Of a stretch of 64,000 bases of DNA, positions 34,703-45,481 are shown one piece after another (position 1 is the first letter of the stretch; the number at the start of each line of letters is the position of its first letter). Below the pieces are notes generated by a model. That model saw nothing but the letters and a program-made list of their open reading frames with translations. It ran no database searches and was not told the DNA's origin. The stretch is taken from positions 1-64,000 of the forward strand of contig NZ_JAPCHY010000014.1 in the NCBI RefSeq assembly GCF_026107455.2, in the 5' to 3' direction. The translations under genes and the position numbers were made by a program. The stretch is from Xanthomonas chitinilytica. Lineage in GTDB: Bacteria; Pseudomonadota; Gammaproteobacteria; Xanthomonadales; Xanthomonadaceae.

Positions 34703-35314
34703 TCAGGCCACGGCGGCCTGGTAGCGGCGCTCGACCTCGTTCCAGTCGACCACGTTGAAGAACGCGCCGATGTATTCCGGACGGCGGTTCTGGTACTTCA
34801 GGTAGTAGGCGTGTTCCCACACGTCCAGCCCCAGGATCGGGGTGTTGCCTTCCGTCAGCGGGCTGTCCTGGTTGGCGCTGCTCTCGACCACCACCTTCTT
34901 GTCCGGGGTCACGCTCAACCATGCCCAGCCGCTGCCGAAGCGGGTCAGCGCGGCCTTGGTGAAGGCTTCCTTGAACTTCTCGAAGCCGCCCAGGTCCTTG
35001 TCGATCGCCTTGGCCACGTCGCCCACCGGCTCGCCGCCGCCGTTGGGCGACATCACCGTCCAGAACAGGGTGTGGTTGGCATGGCCGCCACCGTTGTTGC
35101 GCACCGGGCCCTGCAGGTTCTCCGGCAGCGACTTGATCTTCGCCACCAGCTCGTCGATCGGCAGGTCGGCGTATTCGGTGCCTTCCAGCGCGGCGTTGAC
35201 GTTGTTGATGTAGGTCTGGTGGTGCTTGGTGTAGTGGATCTCCATCGTGGCCGCGTCGATGTGCGGTTCGAGTGCGTCGTAGGCGTAGGACAGCTTGGGC
35301 AGGGTATAGGCCAT
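34703..35314 (-). CDS. sodA: Superoxide dismutase, Mn type
   Basis: The 203-residue enzyme has the four metal ligands in [12 protein letters not shown] (His27), NHTLFW (His82) and the DVWEHAYY motif (Asp, His). NNGGGHANH and the NQDSP glutamine are the marks of the Mn (or cambialistic) rather than the Fe subclass. It turns superoxide into O2 and H2O2 in the cytosol. The gene stands alone with its own terminator. The upstream gap to 35560 shows AT-richer DNA likely to hold the promoter, but no clear boxes. Confidence 0.95.
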   Translation of the reverse strand: MAYTLPKLSYAYDALEPHIDAATMEIHYTKHHQTYINNVNAALEGTEYADLPIDELVAKIKSLPENLQGPVRNNGGGHANHTLFWTVMSPNGGGEPVGDVAKAIDKDLGGFEKFKEAFTKAALTRFGSGWAWLSVTPDKKVVVESSANQDSPLTEGNTPILGLDVWEHAYYLKYQNRRPEYIGAFFNVVDWNEVERRYQAAVA

Positions 35315-35559
35315 GAGGTTCTCCTGGTGGCTCGATCGCCCGGCGACGGCCGGGCGTTGCAGTGTTCAATGGTAGGGACGAGCAGTGAAGTTACCAAGGG
35401 CGATGTAAAGGAAACTTCGTCCCATTCGATGCAGCGCCGAGGCGATGGCGTTAGTGCGGCGTGAACCGGCGACGCCGGGCGTCGGCGGACGTTCAAGAAA
35501 TCCGGCCGCCAGGCGCGATAATCGACGCTTCGCCGCATACCGATGGAAATCCAAGCCCG

Positions 35560-36021
35560 ATGCGCAAGCCCTTGCTGCTGGTCATCGCCCTGTTGCTGCT
35601 GGCCGTCGGCCTGTGGGGCGCGCAGGTACTGCAACGGCCGCCGAAGCCGCAGTTCGCGCCGGAGCTCGTGCTGCCGGCGGAGAACCTGCCGGGCGCCGCC
35701 GACGGCGCGCGGGAAACCGCGCGCGATCCGCTGCCGCCGTTCCTGCCGGCCGAAGCGCGTGCGACCATCCGCCTGATCCAGCGTGGCGGTCCGTTCCCGC
35801 ATCGCCAGGACGGCAGCATGTTCGGCAACCGCGAACAGCGCCTGCCGCAGCGCCCGCGCGGCTACTACCGCGAATACACGGTGGAGACGCCCGGCCTTCC
35901 GCATCGCGGCGCGCGCCGCATCGTCACCGGCGGCGACCCGCCGGACATCTGGTACTACACCGACGACCACTACGACAGCTTCCGCAGCTTCGCCGTGCCG
36001 CCGGCCGGGAGCTGGCAATGA
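35560..36021 (+). CDS. Membrane-anchored barnase-like guanyl ribonuclease
   Basis: The 153-residue protein has an N-terminal hydrophobic signal or anchor (PLLLVIALLLLAVGLWGA), a linker and a C-terminal N1/T1/barnase-type RNase domain (about 65-150). The barnase blocks are visible: a GSMFGNREQRLPQRP segment (compare FFNREGKLPG), YYREYTVETPG with the catalytic Glu (EYTV), GARRIV with the catalytic Arg, and the terminal YYTDDHYDSF with the catalytic His. It cuts RNA at guanosines if active. Its stop overlaps the ATG of a barstar gene by 4 nt. Confidence 0.88.
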   Translation: MRKPLLLVIALLLLAVGLWGAQVLQRPPKPQFAPELVLPAENLPGAADGARETARDPLPPFLPAEARATIRLIQRGGPFPHRQDGSMFGNREQRLPQRPRGYYREYTVETPGLPHRGARRIVTGGDPPDIWYYTDDHYDSFRSFAVPPAGSWQ

Positions 36022-36461
36022 GCGACAGCGGTTTCGACATGGGACTGGGCGATCCGCAGCGCGCGGGCGTTTACGCCATCGACAGCGGCGACAGCGGCGC
36101 GCTGGCCGCCGCCGCCCGCGATGCCGGCCTGCGGGTCTGCCGCATCGACCTGGCAGGTTGCCGCGACAAGCGCACGCTGTTGATGCGGCTGGCCACGCAG
36201 CTGGATTTCCCGGCCGGGTCCGGCCGCAACTGGGACGCGCTGGCCGACAGCCTGCGCGACCTGTCCTGGCTGCCGGCGGGCAACGGCTATGCGCTGCTGT
36301 TCGACGATGCCGGCCCGCTGCGCGCGCACGGCGCGGACGATTTCGACACCCTGCTCGACATCCTGCAGGAAGCCGCGGCCAGCTGGGCCGGGGCCGGCAT
36401 CCCGTTCTGGGCATTCCTGGCGCTGGACGGGGCCGCCGCCGCGGACACGGATCAGCGCTGA
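36018..36461 (+). CDS. Barstar family ribonuclease inhibitor
   Basis: The 147-residue protein has the barstar core: IDLAGCRDKRTLLMRLATQLDF (in part), GRNWDALADSLRDLSWLP with the usual Asp and Trp, and the YALLFDDA strand. Barstar binds and blocks the active site of barnase. The ATG overlaps the RNase stop as ATGA, so the two are translationally coupled as an enzyme-inhibitor pair. It has an N-terminal extension of about 15 residues. It ends 10 nt inside the convergent SRPBCC gene. Confidence 0.92.
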   Translation: MSDSGFDMGLGDPQRAGVYAIDSGDSGALAAAARDAGLRVCRIDLAGCRDKRTLLMRLATQLDFPAGSGRNWDALADSLRDLSWLPAGNGYALLFDDAGPLRAHGADDFDTLLDILQEAAASWAGAGIPFWAFLALDGAAAADTDQR

Positions 36462-36970
36462 TCGATCCAGCGCACCAGACCGTCCAGCTGCTGCGCCTGC
36501 ACCCTGTCCACCACCGGCGCGAACGCCCCCAGGTCGTCGGGCGAATAGCCGCCGGCGCGATAGAACAGGGTGATGCGGGTGCCCTCGCCTTCGGGCTGCA
36601 GCCGCCATTCCATCACCCCGTGCAGGCCCATGCCCTGCAACGGGCCCAGCCCGCCGAGCAGGCGCAGGGTCTTTCCCGGATCGACGAACGCCACCTGCAT
36701 GTGCGCAGCCTGGCGCTCGCCCGCCCGCTCGCAGAAGCAACCGCCGGCGTGCGCGTCGATCGACAGGCGCGAGGCCTCGCCCCACCAGCTGTGATCCTTC
36801 GGCCACCAGCGGTCGATGTCGCCGACCAGCGCCTGCCACACGGCGCCGGCATCGGCCTGCACCATGGCGCTGTTCTCCAGGGTGAAGCCGTCGGCAGCCG
36901 CGTCCTTGACCTCGGCCCGCGCGCCGCCCGCCAGCGCGATCGCCAGCAATCCCCACATGCCGTACCGCAT
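36452..36970 (-). CDS. Exported SRPBCC (START-like) domain protein
   Basis: The 172-residue precursor has a signal peptide ending ALAGGARA (about residue 20). The START/SRPBCC fold follows, with the opening AMVQADAGAVWQALV, WWPKDHSWWGE and VMEWRLQPEGEGTRITLFY. Members bind hydrophobic ligands. GGGAGG 6 nt upstream sets the ATG at 36970. The last 10 nt overlap the convergent barstar gene. Ligand and role are unknown. Confidence 0.82.
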   Translation of the reverse strand: MRYGMWGLLAIALAGGARAEVKDAAADGFTLENSAMVQADAGAVWQALVGDIDRWWPKDHSWWGEASRLSIDAHAGGCFCERAGERQAAHMQVAFVDPGKTLRLLGGLGPLQGMGLHGVMEWRLQPEGEGTRITLFYRAGGYSPDDLGAFAPVVDRVQAQQLDGLVRWIDQR

Positions 36971-37035
36971 CGCCGTCCTCCCGTTCCGATCCGCCATGGT
37001 TTACGCCAGCCGGCCTGCGCCGGCAAGCAGCGCGG

Positions 37036-38910
<1,875 letters not shown>

Positions 38911-38953
38911 CCGCGCATTGTACGGGGTTGCCGCCGGCACCACCCGTCCGCGC

Positions 38954-39865
38954 TCACTCCTGCGCGAAGGCCGCGGCCGGCAGTTCCAGCAGCTGCAGCA
39001 CGCTGTCCGACAAGCGCTTGCCGGGATGGCGCACCACCGACAGCTGCCGCGACAACGGCGGCAGCGTGGTCGGCAGGCAGCGCAGCCTGCCCAGCGCCAG
39101 CAGGTCGGCCACCGCGTGTCTCGACAGGCAGGCCAGTCCCAGCCCGGCCACCGCCGCCTGCTTGATCGCCTCGGTGCCGCCCAGGCGGATGACGCTGGCG
39201 AAGCGGCGCAGGTGCGGCAGCAAGGCCTGTTCGGCCGCCTCGCGCGTGCCCGATCCCGGTTCGCGCAGCAGCCAGCGCGCCCGTCGCAGCGCGGCGATGT
39301 CCACCGCCTCCCGCCCACCTTCGGGCAACGGGAAGTCCCTGCCGCAGACGATCACCAGTTCGTCCTGCCGCCATGGCACCACCTGCAGTCCCGGTTCGTG
39401 GCACGGCCCCTCGATCAGGCCGATATCCACCTCCAGCTGGCGCACCGCGGCGACGATCTCGCGGCTGTTGCCGATGCGCAGGTCGACCTGGGCATGGCGA
39501 TTGCCGGCCAGCAGCGCGGCCATGCGCTGCGGCAGCAGGTAATTGCCGATGGTGGTGCTGGCGCCGACGCGCAGTTGCACCGGCATTCCGGCAGCGCCGC
39601 CCTGGCCCACGCCGAACCGGCGTTCGATGTCGGCGGCGGCGTGCAGCAGCTCCCGTGCCGGCTCCAGCAGGGCGCGGCCGTTCTCGTTGAGCTGCAGGCG
39701 CCGCCCGACCCGGTCGAACAGCGCCGTGCCGAGCAGCGCTTCCAGTTCGGCCAGCGCGGCGCTGACCGCCGACTGCGACAGCGCGATGCGGGCGCCGGCA
39801 GCGGTGGTGGTGCCGGCCTCGGTCACGGCGACGAAGATCTGCAACTGGCGCAGCGAAAGGTGCAT
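38954..39865 (-). CDS. yeiE: LysR-family regulator, YeiE type
   Basis: The 303-residue protein has an N-terminal winged helix (about 1-60, LRQLQIFVAVTEAGTTTAAG ... SQSAVSAALAELE) and a periplasmic-binding-like effector domain (about 90-300) with STTIGNYLLP. It is divergent from yeiH, the same arrangement as E. coli yeiE-yeiH, where YeiE controls sulfite-related genes. The ATG at 39865 fits the LysR start; one at 39883 adds six residues. The intergenic palindrome at 39901-39920 is its likely operator. Confidence 0.9.
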   Translation of the reverse strand: MHLSLRQLQIFVAVTEAGTTTAAGARIALSQSAVSAALAELEALLGTALFDRVGRRLQLNENGRALLEPARELLHAAADIERRFGVGQGGAAGMPVQLRVGASTTIGNYLLPQRMAALLAGNRHAQVDLRIGNSREIVAAVRQLEVDIGLIEGPCHEPGLQVVPWRQDELVIVCGRDFPLPEGGREAVDIAALRRARWLLREPGSGTREAAEQALLPHLRRFASVIRLGGTEAIKQAAVAGLGLACLSRHAVADLLALGRLRCLPTTLPPLSRQLSVVRHPGKRLSDSVLQLLELPAAAFAQE

Positions 39866-39900
39866 GGCAGCGAATCTATCCATGAAACAGATGGATCATA

Positions 39901-39920
39901 CGAAAACAATCCGTTTTACG
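39901..39920. promoter_or_regulatory. Candidate LysR operator between yeiE and yeiH
   Basis: CGAAAACAATCCGTTTTACG is an interrupted palindrome in an AT-rich island within the 108-nt divergent gap. The flanks ATAC and GTAT extend the symmetry. Its position suits a LysR-type site acting on both promoters. Confidence 0.5.
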
Positions 39921-39973
39921 GGTATGAAAGCGGCGCGCAGGCTGGCGCCCCTGGTTCCGCCCACCGTTCCGTC

Positions 39974-41068
39974 ATGCTCTCTTCCGCCGCACCCCGATCG
40001 CCCCCCGCCTCCGCCATCGCACGACCCGGTGCGCCGCCGCGCCGGCCGCACTACCTGCCCGGCCTGCTGCTGACCGCCGCCATCGCCGCCCTGTCGACCT
40101 GGCTGGGCGGGCTGCCCTGGCCGCAGCGGCACGGCCTCGGCCCCCTGACCCTGGCCATCGCGCTCGGCGTCCTCGCCGGCAACACCCTCTACCCGCACAT
40201 GGCGCACCGGGCCGGCGCCGGCGTCGGCTTCGCCCGGCACTGGCTGCTGCGCATCGGCATCGTGCTGTACGGCCTGCGCCTGACCCTGCAGGACATCGGC
40301 CAGGTCGGCGCCGCCGGGGTGCTGATCGACGCGCTGGTGCTGGCCAGCACCTTCGTACTGGCCGGTCGCCTCGGCCCGCGCCTGTTCGGGCTGGACCGGA
40401 CCACCTCGCTGCTGATCGGCGCCGGCAGTTCGATCTGCGGCGCCGCCGCGGTGATGGCGGCCGAGCCGGTGCTGCGCGCACGCGCCGAGCAGGCCGCGGT
40501 CGCCATCGCCACCGTGGTCGTGTTCGGCACCCTGGCGATGTTCCTGTACCCGGCGCTGTACCGGTTGGGCCTGCGGCACGGCGTGCTGCCGCTGGACGAA
40601 CACGCGTTCGGCGTGTTCGTCGGCTCGACCGTGCACGAGGTGGCGCAGGCGGTGGCCGCCGGCCGCGCCATCGGTGGACAGGCTGCCGACAGCGCGGTGA
40701 TCGCCAAGATGGTGCGGGTGATGATGCTGGCACCGGCGCTGGTACTGCTGTCGGCCCTGCTCGCGCGGCGGGCGCCCACCGCGCAAGGCGGCCGGCCGGC
40801 GCCGGTCGCGGTGCCCTGGTTCGCCTTCGGTTTCGTCGCCGTGGCCGGCTTCCATTCGCTGCACTGGCTGCCGGCACCGCTGGTCGCCCACGCCGTCGCC
40901 CTGGATTCGGCGCTGCTGGCCATGGCCATGGCCGCGCTGGGCCTGGGCACCCAGGCATCGGCGCTGCGCCGTGCCGGACCGCGGCCGCTGCTGCTGGCGC
41001 TGCTGCTGTCCGGCTGGCTGCTGGGCGGCGGGCTGGCGATCAACCTCGGCGTCCAGGCGCTGCTCTGA
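39974..41068 (+). CDS. yeiH: YeiH family putative sulfate/sulfite exporter
   Basis: The 364-residue inner-membrane protein has about ten transmembrane helices. It carries the family motifs GIVLYGLRLTLQDIG, GAGSSICGAAAVMA and STVHEVAQAVAAG. It belongs to the UPF0324/YeiH family, proposed to move sulfur oxyanions. It is divergent from a YeiE-type LysR regulator. The ATG at 39974 is followed by a Pro/Ala-rich cytosolic N-terminus of about 28 residues; no strong ribosome site is seen. Confidence 0.9.
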   Translation: MLSSAAPRSPPASAIARPGAPPRRPHYLPGLLLTAAIAALSTWLGGLPWPQRHGLGPLTLAIALGVLAGNTLYPHMAHRAGAGVGFARHWLLRIGIVLYGLRLTLQDIGQVGAAGVLIDALVLASTFVLAGRLGPRLFGLDRTTSLLIGAGSSICGAAAVMAAEPVLRARAEQAAVAIATVVVFGTLAMFLYPALYRLGLRHGVLPLDEHAFGVFVGSTVHEVAQAVAAGRAIGGQAADSAVIAKMVRVMMLAPALVLLSALLARRAPTAQGGRPAPVAVPWFAFGFVAVAGFHSLHWLPAPLVAHAVALDSALLAMAMAALGLGTQASALRRAGPRPLLLALLLSGWLLGGGLAINLGVQALL

Positions 41069-41187
41069 GCCCCGCACCCGTCGGGCGGGGGATTGGAGGC
41101 TGCCCGAGCTTCTCCCGTACCCCGGGCCTCCTTTCCCGGAGGGACAGCAGCGCAGGCACGGCCCACCGGCATCTGCGAAAATGCCGC

Positions 41188-42564
41188 ATGAACGATTTCA
41201 CCTCCCTGGCGCTGTCGCCGGCCCTCGCCCCCGGCATCGATGCGCTGGGCTACACCACCATGACCCCGGTACAGGCGCAGAGCCTGCCGCCGATCCTCGA
41301 AGGCCGCGACCTGATCGCGCAGGCGCCCACCGGCAGCGGCAAGACCGCTGCGTTCGGCCTGGGCCTGCTGCAGCGGCTGGACCCGGCCACCATCCGCGCC
41401 CAGGCGTTGGTGCTGTGCCCCACCCGCGAACTGGCCGACCAGGTCGGCAAGCAACTGCGCAAGCTGGCCACCGGCATCCCCAACCTCAAGCTGCTGGTGC
41501 TGACCGGCGGCATGCCGCTGGGACCGCAGCTGGCCTCGCTGGAGGCGCACGACCCGCACGTGGTGGTCGGCACGCCCGGGCGGATCCAGGAACTGGGCCG
41601 CAAGCGCGCCCTGCACCTGGGCGGCGTGCGCACGCTGGTGCTGGACGAGGCCGACCGCATGCTGGACATGGGCTTCGAGGAGCCGATCCGCGAGATCGCC
41701 GGACGCACCAGCAAGGACCGGCAGACCTTGCTGTTCTCGGCCACCTTCCCCGATGCGATCCGCGAACTGGCGCGCGCCCTGCTCAAGGAGCCGGCCGAGG
41801 TCACCGTCGATGGCCAGGGCAGTGCCCCGGACATCCAGCACCTGTTCTTCGAAGCCGAGCCCGCGCACCGGCAGAAGGCGCTGGCCGGCCTGCTGCTGAA
41901 ATACCGGCCGGAATCGGCGGTGGTGTTCTGCAACACCCGCAAGGACGTGGACGAGGTGGCCAACTCGCTGCAGCAGTTCGGCTTCTCGGCGCTGGCGCTG
42001 CACGGCGACATGGAACAGCGCGACCGCGACGAGGTGCTGGTGCGCTTCGCCAACCGCAGCTGCAACGTGCTGGTGGCCAGCGACGTGGCCGCACGCGGGC
42101 TGGACGTGGAGGAACTGTCGGCGGTGATCAACTACGAGCTGCCGACCGACATCGACACCTACCAGCACCGCGTCGGCCGTACCGCGCGCGCCGGCCGCAA
42201 CGGCCTGGCGCTGAGCCTGGTCAGCGGCCGCGAGCGCAGCCGTGCCGAGGCCCTGGAGACCGCGCGCGGCGCGGCGCTGGACTGGCAGAAGACGCCGCTG
42301 GCCACCGCGCGGCCGGCCGAGCTGCCGCAGGCGGCGATGGCCACCCTGCGCATCGACGGCGGCAAGACCGACAAGCTGCGCGCCGGCGACATCCTCGGCG
42401 CGCTCACCGGCGAGGCCGGGCTGTCGGCCAGGGCCATCGGCAAGATCGACATCTACGCCACCCGCTCCTACGTGGCGATCAGCCGCGAGCAGCTCGACAA
42501 GGCGATCTCGCGGCTGGAAGCCGGCAAGATCAAGGGCCGCCGCTTCCGGGTACGCAGGATGTAG
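41188..42564 (+). CDS. dbpA: ATP-dependent RNA helicase DbpA
   Basis: The 458-residue DEAD-box helicase has the Q motif (MTPVQAQSLP), Walker A APTGSGKTAAF, PTRELADQ, DEAD in VLDEADRML (about 152-160), SAT and HRVGRTARAG. A C-terminal DbpA RNA-binding domain (about 385-458, MATLRIDGGKTDKLRAGDIL) binds hairpin 92 of 23S rRNA. DbpA helps mature the 50S subunit. It is transcribed toward apt, with a REP-rich 399-nt gap between. Confidence 0.95.
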   Translation: MNDFTSLALSPALAPGIDALGYTTMTPVQAQSLPPILEGRDLIAQAPTGSGKTAAFGLGLLQRLDPATIRAQALVLCPTRELADQVGKQLRKLATGIPNLKLLVLTGGMPLGPQLASLEAHDPHVVVGTPGRIQELGRKRALHLGGVRTLVLDEADRMLDMGFEEPIREIAGRTSKDRQTLLFSATFPDAIRELARALLKEPAEVTVDGQGSAPDIQHLFFEAEPAHRQKALAGLLLKYRPESAVVFCNTRKDVDEVANSLQQFGFSALALHGDMEQRDRDEVLVRFANRSCNVLVASDVAARGLDVEELSAVINYELPTDIDTYQHRVGRTARAGRNGLALSLVSGRERSRAEALETARGAALDWQKTPLATARPAELPQAAMATLRIDGGKTDKLRAGDILGALTGEAGLSARAIGKIDIYATRSYVAISREQLDKAISRLEAGKIKGRRFRVRRM

Positions 42565-42659
42565 TTGGCGGCGGGCGCGCCATCCGCCTGCCGGCCGCAA
42601 CGAGGGTGCGGGCGGCAGGCCGGCGGCCATCGCGGTCTCATCAAGACGACTGGCCCCTG

Positions 42660-42721
42660 TCGCGACTGACGTCGCTCCTACAAACGCGGGGAGCCCCCTG
42701 CAGGAGCGACGTCAGTCGCGA
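42660..42721. repeat. SMAG-type REP pair 1 (copy A of the duplication)
   Basis: Two inverted REPs flank a short loop. Each REP has the GTAG head (here one arm has GCAG) and the stem-loop GCGAC-TGAC-GTCGC. The type is GTAGGAGCGACGTCAGTCGC, as in Stenotrophomonas SMAG elements. Confidence 0.9.
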
Positions 42722-42793
42722 GCTTTTCGAGCGGCGGCGGGACATCCACCGCAAGACGCCCCTCAAAACACCAGCGTCGCCAACAGGACCTCC
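42722..42793 (-). pseudogene. Duplicated fragment of the apt 3' end
   Basis: This stretch repeats 42924-42995 almost exactly, including the non-coding tail after apt, its stop (TGA at 42763-42765) and about ten C-terminal codons (compare A-T-L-V-F). It carries an in-frame 3-nt loss and one extra C before the stop. It is a remnant, not a gene, created together with the REP pair beside it. Confidence 0.75.
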
Positions 42794-42861
42794 AGCTGCC
42801 AGCGCGCATAGCCACCCCATCACGATCCGATGGGTTTCATCCGGACAACCGGCATCCGCCA

Positions 42862-42923
42862 TCGCGACCGACGTCGCTCCTACAAACACGGGGAGCCCCC
42901 TGTAGGAGCGACGTCAGTCGCGA
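42862..42923. repeat. SMAG-type REP pair 2 (copy B, next to apt)
   Basis: It has the same structure as REP pair 1 and about 200 bp spacing from it. The loop AAACACGGGGAGCCCCC is shared with copy A but for one base, showing that the two are duplicates. It lies 40 nt downstream of the apt stop. Confidence 0.92.
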
Positions 42924-42963
42924 GCCTTTCGGGCGGCGGCGGGACATCCACCGCAAGACGCCC

Positions 42964-43509
42964 TCAAAACACCAGCGTCGCCAGCAACGGCACCTCCGGC
43001 GACCAGCGTTCGCGGCCGCCCAGACCCGCCAGTTCCACCAGCACCGCCGCACCGACCACTTCGGCCTGCAGCTGCCGCGCCAGCGACAGCGCCGCCAGCA
43101 GCGTGCCGCCGGTGGCCAGCACGTCGTCGACCAACAGCACCCGCGCGCCGGCCGGCACCGCATCGGCATGCACTTCGACGCGGTCGCGCCCATATTCGAG
43201 CGCGTATTCCTGGGTCAGCACGCGGCCGGGCAGCTTGCCCGGCTTGCGCACCGGCACGAAGCCGACGCCCAGTACCTGCGCCAGCGCCGCGCCGAGGATG
43301 AAGCCGCGCGATTCGATGCCCAGCACCGCGTCCAGCCGCGCCTGCCGCCAGGGCTGCGCCATCGCCGCCACCGCCGCGGCGAAATCGGCGGCGTCGGCGA
43401 GCATCGGCGTGATGTCCTTGAACAGGATGCCGGGACGCGGGAAATCGGGCACGTCGCGGATGCGGGCGGCCCAGGCCGGGAGCGCAGGATCGGTGAGGGT
43501 CGAGGTCAT
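42964..43509 (-). CDS. apt: Adenine phosphoribosyltransferase
   Basis: The 181-residue purine-salvage enzyme makes AMP from adenine and PRPP. The family markers are the [15 protein letters not shown] opening (about 23-37), [14 protein letters not shown] (about 64-77), the RKPGKLP flexible loop and the PRPP-binding [13 protein letters not shown] (about 125-137). It is a cytosolic dimer. It stands 46 nt after the stop of selO on the same strand (selO starts upstream), so possible co-transcription. Its 3' end and trailer were partly copied downstream. Confidence 0.96.
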   Translation of the reverse strand: MTSTLTDPALPAWAARIRDVPDFPRPGILFKDITPMLADAADFAAAVAAMAQPWRQARLDAVLGIESRGFILGAALAQVLGVGFVPVRKPGKLPGRVLTQEYALEYGRDRVEVHADAVPAGARVLLVDDVLATGGTLLAALSLARQLQAEVVGAAVLVELAGLGGRERWSPEVPLLATLVF

Positions 43510-43554
43510 GGCGATACCAGAAGGAACGAAAGGAGGGAGGCCGGCAAGCGGCGC

Positions 43555-45114
43555 CTAGGAACTGCAGGAAAGCATCGAACAACCGGCCCGGTCGCGCGCC
43601 CAGTCCGGGCGCTTGCCGGCGAACGCCTCGCGGCCCGGCTGCTCGTCGTAGGGATGGCGCATCACCTCCAGCAGTTCGGCGATGCCCGCGTTGTCGCCCT
43701 GCTCGGCGCGGTCGATCGCCTGCTGCGCCAGGTAGTTGCGCAGCACGTAGCGCGGGTTGGCCAGGCGCATGCGCTGGTACCGCTGCGCGGCCGGCAGCGG
43801 GTCCTCGCGCAGCCGTGCGGCATGGCCCTGCAACCATCGCTCCAGGTCCGCGGCCACCGCCTCGCGCCCGGCCGGGGTGTAGAACGCGTCTTCCAGCGGC
43901 TGCAACGAAGGCCGCTGCGGGTCCAGCGCCATCAGCCCGCGGAAGGTCAGGGTCATGTCCATCCCGCCGCGCCGCATCAGCTGCTGCAGCGCGTCCATCC
44001 GTTCCATGTCCTGCGCATCGCATTCGGCCAACCCCAGCTTGGCCGCGGCATGGCGGCGCTCGCAGTCGGCATGCACCGACAGGAAGCGTTCCAGCCCGGC
44101 CTGCAGCGGCGCGGCATCGCCGAACAGCGGCGACAACGCCCGCGCCAGCCGCACCAGGTTCCAGTACGCCACCTGTGGCTGGGTGCCGAAGCGGTAGCGC
44201 CGTCCCTGCGCGTCGGTGGTGTTGGGCGTCCAGTCCGGGTCGTAGTCGTCGATCCAGCCGTACGGGCCGTAGTCGATGGTCAGCCCGAGGATCGACATGT
44301 TGTCGGTGTTCATCACCCCGTGCACGAAACCGACCCGCATCCACTGCGCGACCATCTCGGCGGTGCGCCCGCAGACCTGCGCGAACCAGTCGCCGTAAAG
44401 CGAATCGCCCTGTCCGGCCAGTTCCGGGAAATCGCGCGCGATGCAGAAATCGACCAGCTGCCGCAGCACCTCGCCCTCGCCGCGCGAGGCCGGCAGCTCG
44501 AAGCTGCCGAAGCGGATGAACGACGGCGCCACCCGGCAGACCACCGCGCCCGGCTCCGGGCGCGGATGGCCGTCGTAGAACATGTCGCGCACCACCTCCT
44601 CGCCGGTGCCGACCAGGCTCAACGCGCGCGTGGTCGGCACGCCCAGGTGGTGCATCGCCTCGCTGCACAGGAACTCGCGGATCGAGGAACGCAGCACCGC
44701 GCGGCCGTCGGCGCCGCGCGAGTACGGCGTACGCCCGGCGCCCTTGAGCTGCAGCTCCCAGCGCCGGCCGTCGCTCGCCAGCAGTTCGCCCAGCGAGATC
44801 GCGCGGCCATCGCCCAGTTGCCCGGCCCAGTGGCCGAACTGGTGGCCGCCGTAGTTGGCCGCCCACGGCTGCATGCCCTCGTACAGCGCATTGCCGCCGA
44901 ACACCTGGGCAAATCCCCCACCGGCCACGGTGCCGGCGTCGAAGCCCAGCATCGCCGCGACCTCGGCCGAGTGCGCCAGCAGGCGCGGCGCCGCCACCGG
45001 GGTCGGCATCACCGCCGACCACAGCGCTTCGCGCACCTCGCGCAGGCGTGGGCCGGATTCGGGATCGCCCGGCAATTGCCGGATGAAGCGGTTGTCGAAA
45101 CGTAGCGGTGTCAT
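43555..45114 (-). CDS. selO: Protein adenylyltransferase SelO (YdiU family)
   Basis: The 519-residue pseudokinase-fold enzyme transfers AMP to Ser, Thr or Tyr of redox proteins. Conserved features are [18 protein letters not shown] (about 86-103), [34 protein letters not shown] and the [13 protein letters not shown] catalytic loop. The C-terminus CSMLSCSS carries the cysteine at the place where eukaryotic SelO has selenocysteine. The ATG at 45114 gives the normal N-terminus; the frame is open further upstream. Confidence 0.95.
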   Translation of the reverse strand: MTPLRFDNRFIRQLPGDPESGPRLREVREALWSAVMPTPVAAPRLLAHSAEVAAMLGFDAGTVAGGGFAQVFGGNALYEGMQPWAANYGGHQFGHWAGQLGDGRAISLGELLASDGRRWELQLKGAGRTPYSRGADGRAVLRSSIREFLCSEAMHHLGVPTTRALSLVGTGEEVVRDMFYDGHPRPEPGAVVCRVAPSFIRFGSFELPASRGEGEVLRQLVDFCIARDFPELAGQGDSLYGDWFAQVCGRTAEMVAQWMRVGFVHGVMNTDNMSILGLTIDYGPYGWIDDYDPDWTPNTTDAQGRRYRFGTQPQVAYWNLVRLARALSPLFGDAAPLQAGLERFLSVHADCERRHAAAKLGLAECDAQDMERMDALQQLMRRGGMDMTLTFRGLMALDPQRPSLQPLEDAFYTPAGREAVAADLERWLQGHAARLREDPLPAAQRYQRMRLANPRYVLRNYLAQQAIDRAEQGDNAGIAELLEVMRHPYDEQPGREAFAGKRPDWARDRAGCSMLSCSS

Positions 45115-45481
45115 CGCCAGAGCATAGTGCGCCGGCACTGAATCGGGCGCTGCCGCCCCGGGATCGTCAACGGAATCTTCCCTCGGCCCGCACCGGCGCA
45201 CTGCTGCCCGGGGAACGACCGGCATCGGATCTGCGGGATATTCCGGATCGCCGTGCCCGCACAGACCGGGAGCGCTCTTCAACGGCCGGCAGGCTGGCTA
45301 CCCATGACGTCCTTGCGCGAGGCCGCGGCTCCGGAAAACAGTCGGGCTTCATCCGGCATTGCAGGCGGGGCCAGGGATGACCCGCGCTTTGCGCGGTTGT
45401 GGAACCTTTCCTGCCCGACCCGTCATTTGCGCCGCGGTCGTTGAAAAGCGGTCCGCGGGGCATCTGTTCCGCGGGCCGCTC
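45115..45481 (-). terminator. 367-nt gap; terminator of the downstream GST at 45441-45480
   Basis: No gene is supported in this gap. At 45447-45480 a 12-bp stem (AGCGGTCCGCGG and complement with one G-U pair) is followed on the minus strand by TTTTC. It lies just beyond the GST stop at 45482 and should end that transcript. A smaller CCGCGC/GCGCGG hairpin lies near 45382-45398. Confidence 0.65.

Noticed and set aside
42660..42923. CRISPR array
   Set aside because: The repeats are palindromic REP pairs at irregular spacing with no regular spacers; no cas gene is in the window.
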